Shown: one piece after another, positions 10,003 to 18,492 of the stretch | Numbering within the stretch: position 1 is the stretch's first letter | Layout of the letters: every line of letters starts with the position of its first letter | DNA from: Bacteroidia bacterium | Lineage (GTDB): Bacteria > Bacteroidota > Bacteroidia > J057 | Reading direction: 5' to 3' | Length of the DNA: 64,000 nt | NCBI GenBank assembly: GCA_030430575.1 | Contig: JAUIKF010000007.1 | Span: 62,001-126,000, forward strand | Translations under genes and position numbers: made by a program | The notes under the pieces: generated by a model | What the model was told of the DNA's origin: nothing | Databases searched by the model: none | Seen by the model: only the letters and a program-made list of their open reading frames with translations

Positions 10003-10033
10003 GTATCAAAAATTTGTGGTTGAACGTGATTCC

Positions 10034-10041
10034 CAAAAATA
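10034..10041 (-). promoter_or_regulatory. Candidate -7 box (TATTTTTG) of the susC promoter
   Basis: Read on the minus strand this is TA-TT-TTTG, an exact match to the Bacteroidota -7 consensus TAnnTTTG, 31 bp before the susC start codon. No TTG is seen at the expected -33 position, which suits an activator-dependent promoter; repeated sites lie just upstream. Confidence 0.5.
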
Positions 10042-10071
10042 GGCGAATACAGCTTGAAAGCCCCTATTTGG

Positions 10072-10133
10072 GGCTACGACAATAGCACTACTACCTGTTT
10101 TTAGAGGGGGTTTTGGGCTACTACAATAGCACT
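10072..10133 (-). promoter_or_regulatory. Paired operator-like repeats upstream of susC
   Basis: GGCTACGACAATAGCACT (10072-10089) and GGCTACTACAATAGCACT (10116-10133) match at 17 of 18 positions and start 44 bp apart, about four helical turns, on the same face of DNA. They begin 31 bp upstream of the susC -7 box. A related sequence has the same relation to the -7 box of the gene at 18493-20601. They are the best candidates for the target of the LuxR-type regulator encoded next door. This is an inference from repetition and spacing. Confidence 0.55.
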
Positions 10134-10142
10134 TCAGGCTAT

Positions 10143-10196
10143 TTGAGGGTACCCTGTAGAGACGTTGCATGCAACGTCTCTACAGGGTACCCTCAA
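10143..10196. terminator. 54-bp perfect palindrome between susC region and regulator stop
   Basis: The sequence is perfectly self-complementary from 10143 to 10196, centred in TTGCATGCAA. The inner 26 bp (TAGAGACGTTGCA and its complement) recur at 17496-17521, but the outer arms (AGGGTACCCTG) differ. It overlaps the stop codon of the regulator gene (10193-10195). A transcript would form a very stable hairpin, so it probably ends or protects that mRNA. Confidence 0.7.
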
Positions 10197-13100
10197 CTTT
10201 TGAAGTTGATGATATAGGCAGAAAGACTTTCCTCTTTGCTCAGGCCTAATCGTTTTTTCAGACGATAACGGCTTTGCTCGACAGCGCGTGAAGAGATATT
10301 GAGGAGAGAGGCAATCTCCTTGGTGGTGAGGTTGATGCGAATCAAGGCACAGATGCGCATATCGTTCTGGGTCAGGCCGGGATGCTTTTCGCGAAGGCTA
10401 TGTCCAAAATTATTATCAACTTGATTGAAGTAAAGATTAAACTCCTTCCAGTAATTTTCACTCTTCAATTCCTTGTCTAGCATGCGCATCAAGCCCAAGT
10501 ATTTGGCGTCATGCGCTACTTCCAAATCTGTCACCTCATTTTTGATGGTCGTGAGCATCTCATTTTTGTGCGCCATCTGGACAGATGAGAACATGAGCTT
10601 TGAGTTTTTGGCGGCTATTTCATCTGCCAATTTCTCATTTTTGAGACGGAGGATTTCGCTATTTGCTTCGAGGATCTGGCGTTTATGTGCAGCTTCTCTC
10701 CGCTGGATGACAAAGTATATCCCGCCAAGAGATAGGCCAATCAACAGGAGGGTAACTAAGGTTCGAAACCAGATAGTTTTCCAAAAAGGAGGTTCTATGA
10801 AAATGGCTACTTGGGTGAGGTATTCTAGGTTTTTTACCTTGAAAGTATACCTGCCGGGGTCCAGATTGGTATAGGTGACGCTATGCTGCCCAGAGGATGT
10901 TTCCTGCCATTGATCATCAAAGCCCTCCATTTTATAAGAAAATTGGTTTTCTAGGGGATTGGTATAGTCAATGGTAGCAAAGGAAAAGGAAAAAGAGTTG
11001 TCATAGTATTTGAGAGAGACTTGGTCGGCGATTTCTATCGGGTCAGAGAGAATCGTTCGCCCATCTTCTAGGGGGCCTATAGGTACAGAAGTATTAAATA
11101 CCTTGAAATCGGTAAATAATATAGGCGACTGAGCGACTTTGTCTTTGATTTGGGCAGGTCTGATAGCATTTAGACCATTGATGCCGCCAAACAAAAGCTG
11201 CCCATCCTTTGCTGTGACAATGGCCATCTGATTGAATTGGTTGGCATTATGGCCTTCATGGAACCCAAAATTTCGGAAGGTCTTATGTTGTGGATCAAAG
11301 CGACTAATTCCTTCAAAGGTCGAAATCCAGATCATCCCTTCATGGTCCTCGGTGATGCCCATGACACTGTTGGCAATCAGTCCATCCTCGGTATCGATTC
11401 GCTCAAATTGCCCATCTCCCAGCCAACGATTCAGACCACCGCCTTCAGTCCCAATCCAAAGGTTTCCCTGGCTGTCCTGGAAGATGCTTCGCACTTCATC
11501 ATTACTGAGGGAAGCAGTATCATCTATTTGATGCTGATAATGAATAAATCCTTGATTGTCATCCTCCCACCTGCTAAGCCCTTTATCAGCCATGCCTATC
11601 CATACGTGATCGTCTTGATCTACGAATACCGTCATGATAGTGAGTTCCAATAGCCCTTCTGGGCGATTCGGGTCGAAGCTGTGCACAGTCACATGTTTGG
11701 TGTTTGGGTCATAGACATGCAGTCCCGAGCCGATGGTTCCAATCCACAAAGTCCCATCTTTTCGTTCTGCAAGGGACCAAACATTGGTATTGGTAAGGCT
11801 GGCAGGTGCGCCATTAGGCTCACCAGTATGTAGAATGCTTTGCGTAGATGGGTCGTACACATCCATTCCTACGCCAAATAGCCCGATCCACAGTCGCCCT
11901 TGGCGATCTTCAAAGAGTGTCTTGATGACATTTCCTGCCAGGGAATTAGGGTTTTGTGACGATTGATTAAAAGCGGGGAGTTGGAAGCGGTGGTTTGCTT
12001 GATCAAACCAATTCAGTCCCCCGCCATCAGTGCCTACCCAAATTTTTCCCTGATCACTTTGGTGAATCGCCAAAATCGACTTATTGGCTAATTCTTTCCC
12101 TTTTCCAAAAGCAGGCGAATAAAAGTCAAACCAGGTTTTATGCGGTTTGAAAATGTTAATGCCCCCATTATAGGTTCCTATCCAGAGATTTCCTGTCCGA
12201 TCTTCTAAAAAGCAAAATAGCGCATTGCTATTAAGGGCAGTCTTGTCATCTGCAAGGTATTTATGAGCGGTAAAAGTTCCCAAATCCTTATCATAAACAC
12301 TGAGTCCCCCTCCATCGGTGGCAAGGTACATATGGCCATCGGTAGATTTGAAAATGTCTCTGACTGTATTCGAGCTGAGTCCATTGGTGTCATTCGTTTG
12401 TGGAAAATGAGTAACCTCATGAGAGGGAATAGCTATTTGGTACAATCCAGAACCTTCAGTCCCTAACCACAGGTGATCATCATCTAAGAAAAGTGTTTTT
12501 CTAAACCCCGCTAGGTTTCCTTGGCCAGTTGGGGAGCCTTCTACCAGCGCAAACTGATCCCCTCCTGTTAGGTAATTTACCCCTAACCCTGCTGTCGCGA
12601 CCCAAATAGTCCCTTGTTGGTCTTCCACCACATCAAAAACCGCATTGGAGAAGAGGTTATTATTATCCGAAGTAAAGTGCTGGGAGGTACCTGATTTAGG
12701 GTGGTATTTTATAAGTCCTCCATTGAGCGTGCTTATCCAAATATGCCCATCTTGGTCTTCATAAAAGGAGGTGATTTCAAATCCTTTGATATAGGTAAAA
12801 GCAGTATCTGATTGAAGGTTTTCGAACCTACTCTGGTGCTTCCGCCGCACATTGATGCCTTGGCTACTTGTTCCTATCCACAAATTTCCAGCGCGATCTT
12901 CAAATAATGCGGTAATACTTTTCCCTATGAATCCATCCCTGCCTGGAGCCTCACCGTTGGAGCGGAAGACCTCAAAGCCATACCCATCGTATTGGTTAAG
13001 GCCATTTTGTGTACCTATCCATATATAGCCGTACTGGTCTTGTAGGAGGCAGTGAACGGTATTGTGCGATAGGCCTTCGCTGATGGTCAGGTGGTCAAAA

Positions 13101-13213
13101 TACATGGGCCAATCATGCTTCTGTCCGAGACAAAGGTGCCCTTCCAGCAATAGCCCTCCCCAAAAAAGGAGGGTAAAAACAAGCTTTCTTGCCAATATGG
13201 GATGATTTCGCAT
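10193..13213 (-). CDS. Reg_prop / Y_Y_Y / LuxR-HTH sensor-regulator of the glucan locus
   Basis: This 1006-residue protein combines sensing and DNA binding. After a signal/anchor segment come about fourteen two-component-propeller repeats (about 35-690; motif IWIGTxxGGLxxY). A Y_Y_Y beta-sandwich (about 700-775) and one membrane helix (about 785-808, TLVTLLLIGLSLGGIYFVI) follow. A cytoplasmic coiled coil (about 810-870) leads to a C-terminal HTH (about 940-1000, LTTKEIASLLNISSRAVEQSRYRLKK). Histidine-kinase and receiver domains, present in classical hybrid regulators, are absent. The propeller should bind an oligosaccharide in the periplasm and the HTH should activate susC from the membrane. 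It sits immediately upstream of SusC in the same orientation. The ligand is not shown by the sequence. Confidence 0.9.
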   Translation of the reverse strand: MRNHPILARKLVFTLLFWGGLLLEGHLCLGQKHDWPMYFDHLTISEGLSHNTVHCLLQDQYGYIWIGTQNGLNQYDGYGFEVFRSNGEAPGRDGFIGKSITALFEDRAGNLWIGTSSQGINVRRKHQSRFENLQSDTAFTYIKGFEITSFYEDQDGHIWISTLNGGLIKYHPKSGTSQHFTSDNNNLFSNAVFDVVEDQQGTIWVATAGLGVNYLTGGDQFALVEGSPTGQGNLAGFRKTLFLDDDHLWLGTEGSGLYQIAIPSHEVTHFPQTNDTNGLSSNTVRDIFKSTDGHMYLATDGGGLSVYDKDLGTFTAHKYLADDKTALNSNALFCFLEDRTGNLWIGTYNGGINIFKPHKTWFDFYSPAFGKGKELANKSILAIHQSDQGKIWVGTDGGGLNWFDQANHRFQLPAFNQSSQNPNSLAGNVIKTLFEDRQGRLWIGLFGVGMDVYDPSTQSILHTGEPNGAPASLTNTNVWSLAERKDGTLWIGTIGSGLHVYDPNTKHVTVHSFDPNRPEGLLELTIMTVFVDQDDHVWIGMADKGLSRWEDDNQGFIHYQHQIDDTASLSNDEVRSIFQDSQGNLWIGTEGGGLNRWLGDGQFERIDTEDGLIANSVMGITEDHEGMIWISTFEGISRFDPQHKTFRNFGFHEGHNANQFNQMAIVTAKDGQLLFGGINGLNAIRPAQIKDKVAQSPILFTDFKVFNTSVPIGPLEDGRTILSDPIEIADQVSLKYYDNSFSFSFATIDYTNPLENQFSYKMEGFDDQWQETSSGQHSVTYTNLDPGRYTFKVKNLEYLTQVAIFIEPPFWKTIWFRTLVTLLLIGLSLGGIYFVIQRREAAHKRQILEANSEILRLKNEKLADEIAAKNSKLMFSSVQMAHKNEMLTTIKNEVTDLEVAHDAKYLGLMRMLDKELKSENYWKEFNLYFNQVDNNFGHSLREKHPGLTQNDMRICALIRINLTTKEIASLLNISSRAVEQSRYRLKKRLGLSKEESLSAYIINFKS

Positions 13214-13261
13214 GGTTTGCCTCTTTCTAAATATAGAGGGAGAGTTGAAAGAGATTTTACC

Positions 13262-14848
13262 CTAAACCCAAACTGCATAAATTTGTTTCCCGTCAATCTC
13301 ATACCACCTGCTTCCTCGTGCTGGACGATTCTTCCGAAAGTCAAAAATCAGTAGCCATCCTTCTGATAAATGCTGGCGTGTGAGATAATCGGCTAGTTGG
13401 GCCAGGCCTTTTTCATGAGCAGATTCCCCTCGCCAAATTTTCATTTCAATGATGTATTGGTGTTCATAAAAAGTAGCAATAACGTCGATGCGTTTTTCAC
13501 TAGATATTTGCGCTTCTTTGAATGCGAATCCGCTACCATTGATAATGGGCTGGAGAAATCCCAAAAACAGTAAGGTGCCATTTTTCTCCAAAAAAGTATG
13601 CTCTTTTTCACTTGCTTGCTCCACCATAAACCGCTGGAACTTATCCAATACAAGTTTCATATTTAGCTGATTATCTGGTAGCAAATAATCTTCTTTTAGG
13701 TCATATCCACCCATATTAACCTGCCTCTTTACTTTACTTGTCATATAATTGAAAATCAATTCAGAATAGATCCGATTATGAATTTTGAGGCCATTTCCGT
13801 CAGCTTGTTCAAAAATTCCATAAAGTACGCCCAGGTGGATGATGGGGTCTTGAATATTAAAATCGTAATGCTGCTTTTCAATTAAAATATTGAATACCAA
13901 TTGATACAGTTCAGGATTATTTTCAAGGGTTTTTATTAGATGATCAAAATTGGTATTGCTTCGTTTATTTTTGATCAATGCATTGACTGCCAAGTCTATG
14001 TCTTTTGTCGTCCAAACGGCCTCTTGTTTTTGAGGAAGTATTTTTTCATCTAAGATTTTGCAAATAGCACTTACGAGAAAAGGATAACCTGATGTATAAT
14101 AAACCAATCTTTTGGCAGATTCTTGGAGATCTAGTTCAACACCAGATGCTTGACTATATTCAGCCAACATAGGCATGATTTCTTGTGCCTGGAAGTTCAT
14201 GTCAACCTCAAAATCGGTGGCAATATTCCATGGGCTATTATATGGCAGAGAAGGTGTATTAGGGCTAAATTTCAGTTTAAGGGTTTTGATATCATGGACA
14301 CCGGTCAAAATAACACTATGAAAGGTGCGCTCAATTTGAAGGTCTCTGTTGAGGTATTTATGGCGTAGCATTCCCAAGAATTCAAGAAAAAGGGATTGAT
14401 TACTGGTGCTGTCGACTTCATCAATAAGTAAAACGAGCTTTTGCGATACTGTCTGCGCTAAGGAAGTTATTACAGCAGAAAGGTCATCCAGTGAATGGGA
14501 ATGGGAAGATTTCTCATCTAACCACTGAGCTAGTTCCGTATGTCCTATTTGAGTTATCTGTTGAGAGAGGCGCCTGAGAAATGTTTTGCAAAAAAGGGCT
14601 GGATCCTCAAATATAGCCGTTCCTAACCCTTCAAAACTGATCCGAAAAACCAACCACTGCGAAGAGGTATTCAGCTCATTGGCTATTTGTCGCAACATGG
14701 TTGTTTTTCCAAATTGATGGGGACGATTAATGGTAAAATATGCCCCTTCTTCTACCATATTCATGATCTGTCGAAACTTCTCAGAAGTATCAGCCATGTA
14801 ATGCTGATTGGCATCACACCAACCTGTAATGTTAAATTTTTTACGCAT
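13262..14848 (-). CDS. AAA-like ATPase with C-terminal PD-(D/E)XK nuclease-like domain
   Basis: This 528-residue protein belongs to the widespread 'AAA-like plus PD-(D/E)XK' family with no firmly known function. The N-terminal half holds a P-loop variant (NRPHQFGKTTML, about 42-53) and a Walker B motif with sensor (LLIDEVDSTSNQ). A winged-helix-like middle follows. The C-terminal part shows RIDVIATFYEHQYIIEMKIW, the D...ExK core of the PD-(D/E)XK fold. Proteins of this type often occur as many paralogues per genome in Bacteroidota and have been considered mobile or defence-linked; that is background, not seen here. It has no operon partner: the glucan regulator lies 49 bp downstream, and a terminator-palindrome pair separates it from rhlE. 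A TACATTTG -7 box lies at 14864-14871. Confidence 0.85.
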   Translation of the reverse strand: MRKKFNITGWCDANQHYMADTSEKFRQIMNMVEEGAYFTINRPHQFGKTTMLRQIANELNTSSQWLVFRISFEGLGTAIFEDPALFCKTFLRRLSQQITQIGHTELAQWLDEKSSHSHSLDDLSAVITSLAQTVSQKLVLLIDEVDSTSNQSLFLEFLGMLRHKYLNRDLQIERTFHSVILTGVHDIKTLKLKFSPNTPSLPYNSPWNIATDFEVDMNFQAQEIMPMLAEYSQASGVELDLQESAKRLVYYTSGYPFLVSAICKILDEKILPQKQEAVWTTKDIDLAVNALIKNKRSNTNFDHLIKTLENNPELYQLVFNILIEKQHYDFNIQDPIIHLGVLYGIFEQADGNGLKIHNRIYSELIFNYMTSKVKRQVNMGGYDLKEDYLLPDNQLNMKLVLDKFQRFMVEQASEKEHTFLEKNGTLLFLGFLQPIINGSGFAFKEAQISSEKRIDVIATFYEHQYIIEMKIWRGESAHEKGLAQLADYLTRQHLSEGWLLIFDFRKNRPARGSRWYEIDGKQIYAVWV

Positions 14849-14863
14849 CTAGCTCTGTTTAAA

Positions 14864-14871
14864 CAAATGTA
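14864..14871 (-). promoter_or_regulatory. Candidate -7 box for the AAA/PD-(D/E)XK gene
   Basis: On the minus strand this reads TACATTTG, an exact TAnnTTTG match 15 bp before the start codon. The T-tail of the rhlE terminator overlaps it. No clear -33 TTG is visible. Confidence 0.4.
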
Positions 14872-14902
14872 AAAAAAATGCTGGCGTTTATACCAGCATT
14901 TT
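14871..14902 (-). terminator. Rho-independent terminator downstream of rhlE
   Basis: Read on the minus strand, a 10-bp stem AAAATGCTGG/CCAGCATTTT (14893-14902 with 14875-14884) with an 8-base loop runs into a T-run (14871-14878). It is well placed to end the helicase transcript. Confidence 0.75.
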
Positions 14903-14917
14903 CTTGATGTTGTCTTT

Positions 14918-14965
14918 GTTTGATATGGTAGGGACAGGGCATGCCCTGTCCCTACCATATCAAAC
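14918..14965. repeat. 48-bp perfect palindrome after rhlE
   Basis: The stretch is perfectly self-complementary, centred in GGGCATGCCC, with core GTAGGGACAGGGCA and its complement. It sits five bases after the rhlE stop and before the terminator. Its design, a CATG-centred palindrome with gene-specific outer arms, parallels those at 10143-10196 and 17483-17534, but the core sequence is different. Confidence 0.8.
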
Positions 14966-14969
14966 CAAC

Positions 14970-16265
14970 TCACCGTTTCCTCCGCGAATAGGTCCTACTG
15001 CCCTTTGATTGACTGTTTCCGCTATTCCGATTTCCTCCAAATTTTCCTTGCCTTGATTGTTGCTGTGGTCTTTTGGGTTTAGATGAACGTTTAGGTTTCT
15101 TGGGTTTTTGGGTCAAATCCTCTTCTCGTTCGTCGGGGAAAGGGTGGTCTGCAATGACAGGCACTTGCTGTTTGATCAGTTTTTGGATGTCCCGTAAATA
15201 GGGTCTTTCTTCCACGTCGCAAAAGGATAGCGCTACGCCACTGGCCTTGGCCCGTCCTGTCCGTCCGATGCGGTGGACATACGTCTCAGGGACATTCGGC
15301 AAGTCATAATTGATGACCAGAGAGAGCTCTTCCACATCGATGCCGCGCGCGGCGATGTCGGTAGCCACCAAGACGGCAATCTTGCCGTCTTTGAACCTAC
15401 CCAGTGCCCGCTGGCGGGCGTTTTGAGACTTATTGCCGTGAATAGCGGCAGCGTGGATGCCTGCGCGTTCGAGCAGTCGCACGATCTTATCAGAGCCGTG
15501 TTTGGTACGAGAAAAGACGAGGGTGGAATCAGCTCCTTTGGTTTTGAGGAGGTGGGTCAATAATTTGATCTTCTCCTTTTTTGCCACAAAATAGACCGCC
15601 TGCTCTACCCGCTCTGCTGTCGCTTGCTCGGGTTTGACCGTCACTTTTTCAGGGTTTCCGAGAATCTTCCGCGATAGCTGAATGATGGCTGGGGGCATCG
15701 TCGCTGAGAAAAAGAGGGATTGGCGCTTTGGGGGCAATTTGGCAATGATCTTCTTGATATCATGGATAAAGCCCATGTCGAGCATGTGGTCGGCTTCGTC
15801 CAAGACGGAGTATTCGACGTCTTTGAGGGAGATGTAACCTTGATTGATCAAGTCCAACAATCGTCCAGGCGTCGCGACCAGAATGTCAACGCCACGGGCG
15901 AGGGCATTGGTTTGTGATCCTTGCTTGACCCCACCAAAAATAACCGTATTTCGGATGCCTGTGAACTTGCCATAGGTGGTGAAACTGTCTCCTATCTGAA
16001 TCGCTAATTCGCGTGTAGGCGTGACGATGAGGGCTTTTATTTTGCGTTTGCCTCTGTTTTGCTGATTGGAGAGGTAGATATGTTGCAAAATAGGAATGGC
16101 AAAAGCTGCCGTCTTTCCTGTGCCTGTCTGGGCGCAGCCCAGGAGGTCTTTTCTGCGAAGCAAGATGGGGATCGATTGTTCTTGAATGGGCGTTGGGTGG
16201 GTATATCCTTCCGCTTTGAGCGCTTTTAAAATAGGCTCAACAATTCCTAATTCTTTAAATGTCAT
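14970..16265 (-). CDS. rhlE: DEAD-box ATP-dependent RNA helicase, RhlE type
   Basis: This 431-residue cytoplasmic helicase remodels structured RNA, probably in ribosome assembly, mRNA decay or cold adaptation. All motifs are intact: Q motif ([10 protein letters not shown]), motif I (AQTGTGKT), PTRELA, motif II DEAD ([13 protein letters not shown]), motif III SAT, and motif [11 protein letters not shown]. The C-terminal tail (about 375-431) is rich in Lys, Arg, Ser, Gln and Gly, as usual for RNA-binding extensions of RhlE-like proteins. It is probably monocistronic, with a -7 box at 16292-16299 and a terminator at 14871-14902. The DEAD-box call is certain; RhlE is chosen over CsdA or SrmB on length and tail composition. 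Confidence 0.93.
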   Translation of the reverse strand: MTFKELGIVEPILKALKAEGYTHPTPIQEQSIPILLRRKDLLGCAQTGTGKTAAFAIPILQHIYLSNQQNRGKRKIKALIVTPTRELAIQIGDSFTTYGKFTGIRNTVIFGGVKQGSQTNALARGVDILVATPGRLLDLINQGYISLKDVEYSVLDEADHMLDMGFIHDIKKIIAKLPPKRQSLFFSATMPPAIIQLSRKILGNPEKVTVKPEQATAERVEQAVYFVAKKEKIKLLTHLLKTKGADSTLVFSRTKHGSDKIVRLLERAGIHAAAIHGNKSQNARQRALGRFKDGKIAVLVATDIAARGIDVEELSLVINYDLPNVPETYVHRIGRTGRAKASGVALSFCDVEERPYLRDIQKLIKQQVPVIADHPFPDEREEDLTQKPKKPKRSSKPKRPQQQSRQGKFGGNRNSGNSQSKGSRTYSRRKR

Positions 16266-16291
16266 GTATAATGTTGATAGCTAATAAGCTG

Positions 16292-16299
16292 CAAAGATA
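16292..16299 (-). promoter_or_regulatory. Candidate -7 box (TATCTTTG) for rhlE
   Basis: On the minus strand this is TATCTTTG, a strong Bacteroidota -7 sequence 26 bp before the rhlE start codon. No TTG at the correct distance upstream was found. Confidence 0.5.
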
Positions 16300-16474
16300 C
16301 GCTAATTGTTGGGATATATCAGGTTGAGGCAAGATTTAGGCAAATCGTAGCGATCAGGGGAAATCAGATGTTTGAAAAAAAATGAGAGAAATGGGTGATC
16401 GAAAAAATAGGCTACGACTCATGAAAACATACTCAGACGCTTACCTTTTTCTCATACCTTTATCTCAAACAAAA

Positions 16475-17491
16475 ATGAAAACGCTATCTTTTTCCAACAC
16501 ACGCTTTATCTCTATTATCTTTTTCCTTTCCTTCATCCTATCCGGAATTAGTAGTCAAGCCCAAGGCGGTCCTAGCCTTTCTTGGAACGGAATTGACTTC
16601 ACACCGCTTGGCGGTTCAAATGTCATTGTGGGGCCAACGGGTCAGCTAAAGGCTGTCGGTTTGGACCATTCGGGCAATCAGGGCTTTGCCGTGGACCCAG
16701 ATGGAGATAGCCTGGTGAGTTTTATTTACGATACGATTCCTTGGCCCCAAGCACCACAAGGGGCCAGCTTGACGCATAGGGTAAGGGGACGCCGGACAGG
16801 GAGAACTCCCCAAGTATTGATGGATGTCACGATTCGGAAACAATGGAATGGGCTTCATGTCAACTGTGCAAATACCACCACGCCGCGATTTGATGCAACG
16901 ATTACCGTATGTGATGATACATTCTTTCATTGCGACATCCAGCAGGCGGCTCCTCAGTTTGTCATTGAAAATGCCCCCGAAGCTATTACTATTACCCCAC
17001 TATCAGTCCATCAAGGCATAGAAACAAGCATTTTCTCTTGTATCAATAACTGCACGATCCGCATCGCCAATCAGGTATATATAGGTAACCGGATTGAAGT
17101 CCGTCAATCAAACCCTAGAGGCATTGAAGCGGTTGAAAGTACCACTGTAACAGGCAGAAATATACCCTATATTATCCTAGGCGATTTGAATCTAATTCCC
17201 CTGAATCCTGGCATCAACCAGCGCACTACCCATACGATTCCAGAATCCTTCGCAGCTTTTTCTCTAGTTCCATACCCCAATCCTGCAAAAGATCAGGTAA
17301 CAGTAAAGATGAGTCAAGCACCACAGGCTGTCCAGCTTTACAACCTTCGGGGGGAATCCTTCCCCATCAGAACCGAATGGACCCAGAATGGCCTCCGTGT
17401 GATGGGATTAGCGGACTTATCTGCGGGACTGTATATGCTAACAGTGAAAACTGGGCAGGCGATTTACCATGCGAAAGTAGTGAAAAAATGA
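16475..17491 (+). CDS. Secreted T9SS-sorted protein of unknown function
   Basis: The 338-residue product has a signal peptide ending near SSQAQ and a C-terminal T9SS type A sorting domain (about 262-338). That domain starts with LVPYPNPAKDQVTVKM and ends with LSAGLYMLTVKTGQAIYHAKVVKK-like residues before the stop. The ATG at 16475 is preferred to the in-frame one at 16382, because only the later start puts the signal peptide at the N-terminus. The middle region (about 35-250) contains four or more Cys and is beta-rich; I recognise no family. It converges on the GH16 gene at 17526, and both stop codons lie inside one shared palindrome. It is probably exported to the surface or medium through the T9SS. 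Confidence 0.75.
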   Translation: MKTLSFSNTRFISIIFFLSFILSGISSQAQGGPSLSWNGIDFTPLGGSNVIVGPTGQLKAVGLDHSGNQGFAVDPDGDSLVSFIYDTIPWPQAPQGASLTHRVRGRRTGRTPQVLMDVTIRKQWNGLHVNCANTTTPRFDATITVCDDTFFHCDIQQAAPQFVIENAPEAITITPLSVHQGIETSIFSCINNCTIRIANQVYIGNRIEVRQSNPRGIEAVESTTVTGRNIPYIILGDLNLIPLNPGINQRTTHTIPESFAAFSLVPYPNPAKDQVTVKMSQAPQAVQLYNLRGESFPIRTEWTQNGLRVMGLADLSAGLYMLTVKTGQAIYHAKVVKK

Positions 17492-17534
17492 GCCATAGAG
17501 ACGTTGCATGCAACGTCTCTACGGCTCATTTTTT
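17483..17534. terminator. Bidirectional palindromic terminator shared by two convergent genes
   Basis: This 52-bp near-perfect palindrome has one mismatched pair (17495/17522). A-tracts and T-tracts at its ends give a U-run in both directions. It contains both stop codons: TGA at 17489-17491 on the plus strand and TGA at 17528-17526 on the minus strand. The inner 26-bp core equals that of 10143-10196. Confidence 0.85.
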
Positions 17535-18371
17535 ATCAATGGCGTTATCAGCGGGATATTCGTCTACGGCGTGCTCTTTCTTTTGGTAGACCCGAACGTA
17601 ATCGATTTCCATCCGCTGCGGCCAGATACCTTCTGCAATACCTCGTTGCCCGCCCCAGTTTCCACCGATGGCTAAATTAAGGATAAGGTGGAATGGCTGA
17701 TCAAAAGGCCATTCCTCAAATCCTTTGCCTGTATGCAAAAAGGTGAAATACAAGGTGTTATCAACAAAAAAGTCGATTTTCTCTTCAGACCATTCAATGG
17801 CGTAGACATGGAATGCCTGTTCAGCATCAGGAAGGTAAATCGATCCGCTTTTGTCAGTTCCTTTCAGCCAATTGAACGCAAGGGAGTGAATCGTTCCATG
17901 TACCGTGTCAGCTTCGAATCCCACATGTTCCATGATGTCGATTTCGCCAGAAGCTGGCCATATCCCATACGAAGCGGTGGTAGGAAGCATCCAGATGGCA
18001 GCCCAGGTCCCTTTGCCTCTGGGCAGATTGGCCCGTACTTCTACCCGGCCGTTTAGCCAATCCCCTTTGCCTTTGGAGACCAGGCGAGCGGAGGAGAAAG
18101 CGCTATTATGGGTCTGCTCTTTGTGTGCTTCAATGATCAGGTGGCCATTTTCTACTCGCGCATTTTTTGAATGATCAGTATAAGACTGCAACTCGTTATT
18201 GCCCCAGCCGCATAAGTGTGGACAGCCGTCACCGAGGTCATAAGACCACCGACTGCTATCGGGCAGGCCAGCTTGTTCAAATTCGTCCTGCCATACGAGT
18301 TGCCAATCTTGGGCAAAAGTAAATGAAAATGAGGCAAGGAGGCAAAGAAGGAAAAGAGTGGTTTTGGCCAC
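17526..18371 (-). CDS. GH16 beta-glucanase, secreted
   Basis: This 281-residue single-domain GH16 enzyme has a signal peptide (about 1-20, ending FTFAQ) and no lipobox, so it is periplasmic or extracellular. The catalytic motif GEIDIMEHVG carries the E-x-D-x-x-E residues. WQDEFEQAG near the N-terminus and FHLILNLAIGGNWGG near the C-terminus are typical of the laminarinase branch. It differs from the GH16 at 3016-4206 by lacking the Calx-beta module and lipid anchor. It is an orphan, 7.5 kb from SusC, but lies next to the five-module T9SS gene. The two could act together on glucan outside the cell. The reaction type is strongly supported, the substrate only inferred. Confidence 0.93.
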   Translation of the reverse strand: MAKTTLFLLCLLASFSFTFAQDWQLVWQDEFEQAGLPDSSRWSYDLGDGCPHLCGWGNNELQSYTDHSKNARVENGHLIIEAHKEQTHNSAFSSARLVSKGKGDWLNGRVEVRANLPRGKGTWAAIWMLPTTASYGIWPASGEIDIMEHVGFEADTVHGTIHSLAFNWLKGTDKSGSIYLPDAEQAFHVYAIEWSEEKIDFFVDNTLYFTFLHTGKGFEEWPFDQPFHLILNLAIGGNWGGQRGIAEGIWPQRMEIDYVRVYQKKEHAVDEYPADNAIDKK

Positions 18372-18492
18372 GATAAAGAGACGATTTAAATGGGTGTGAG
18401 AGGTAAGTATCTGCTAAAAGAAAAGATGGGCAGCCTGAAAAGTAAACTTCTCAAAACTGCCCTTCTTTCACACGTAGGTATCAATCCAATAC

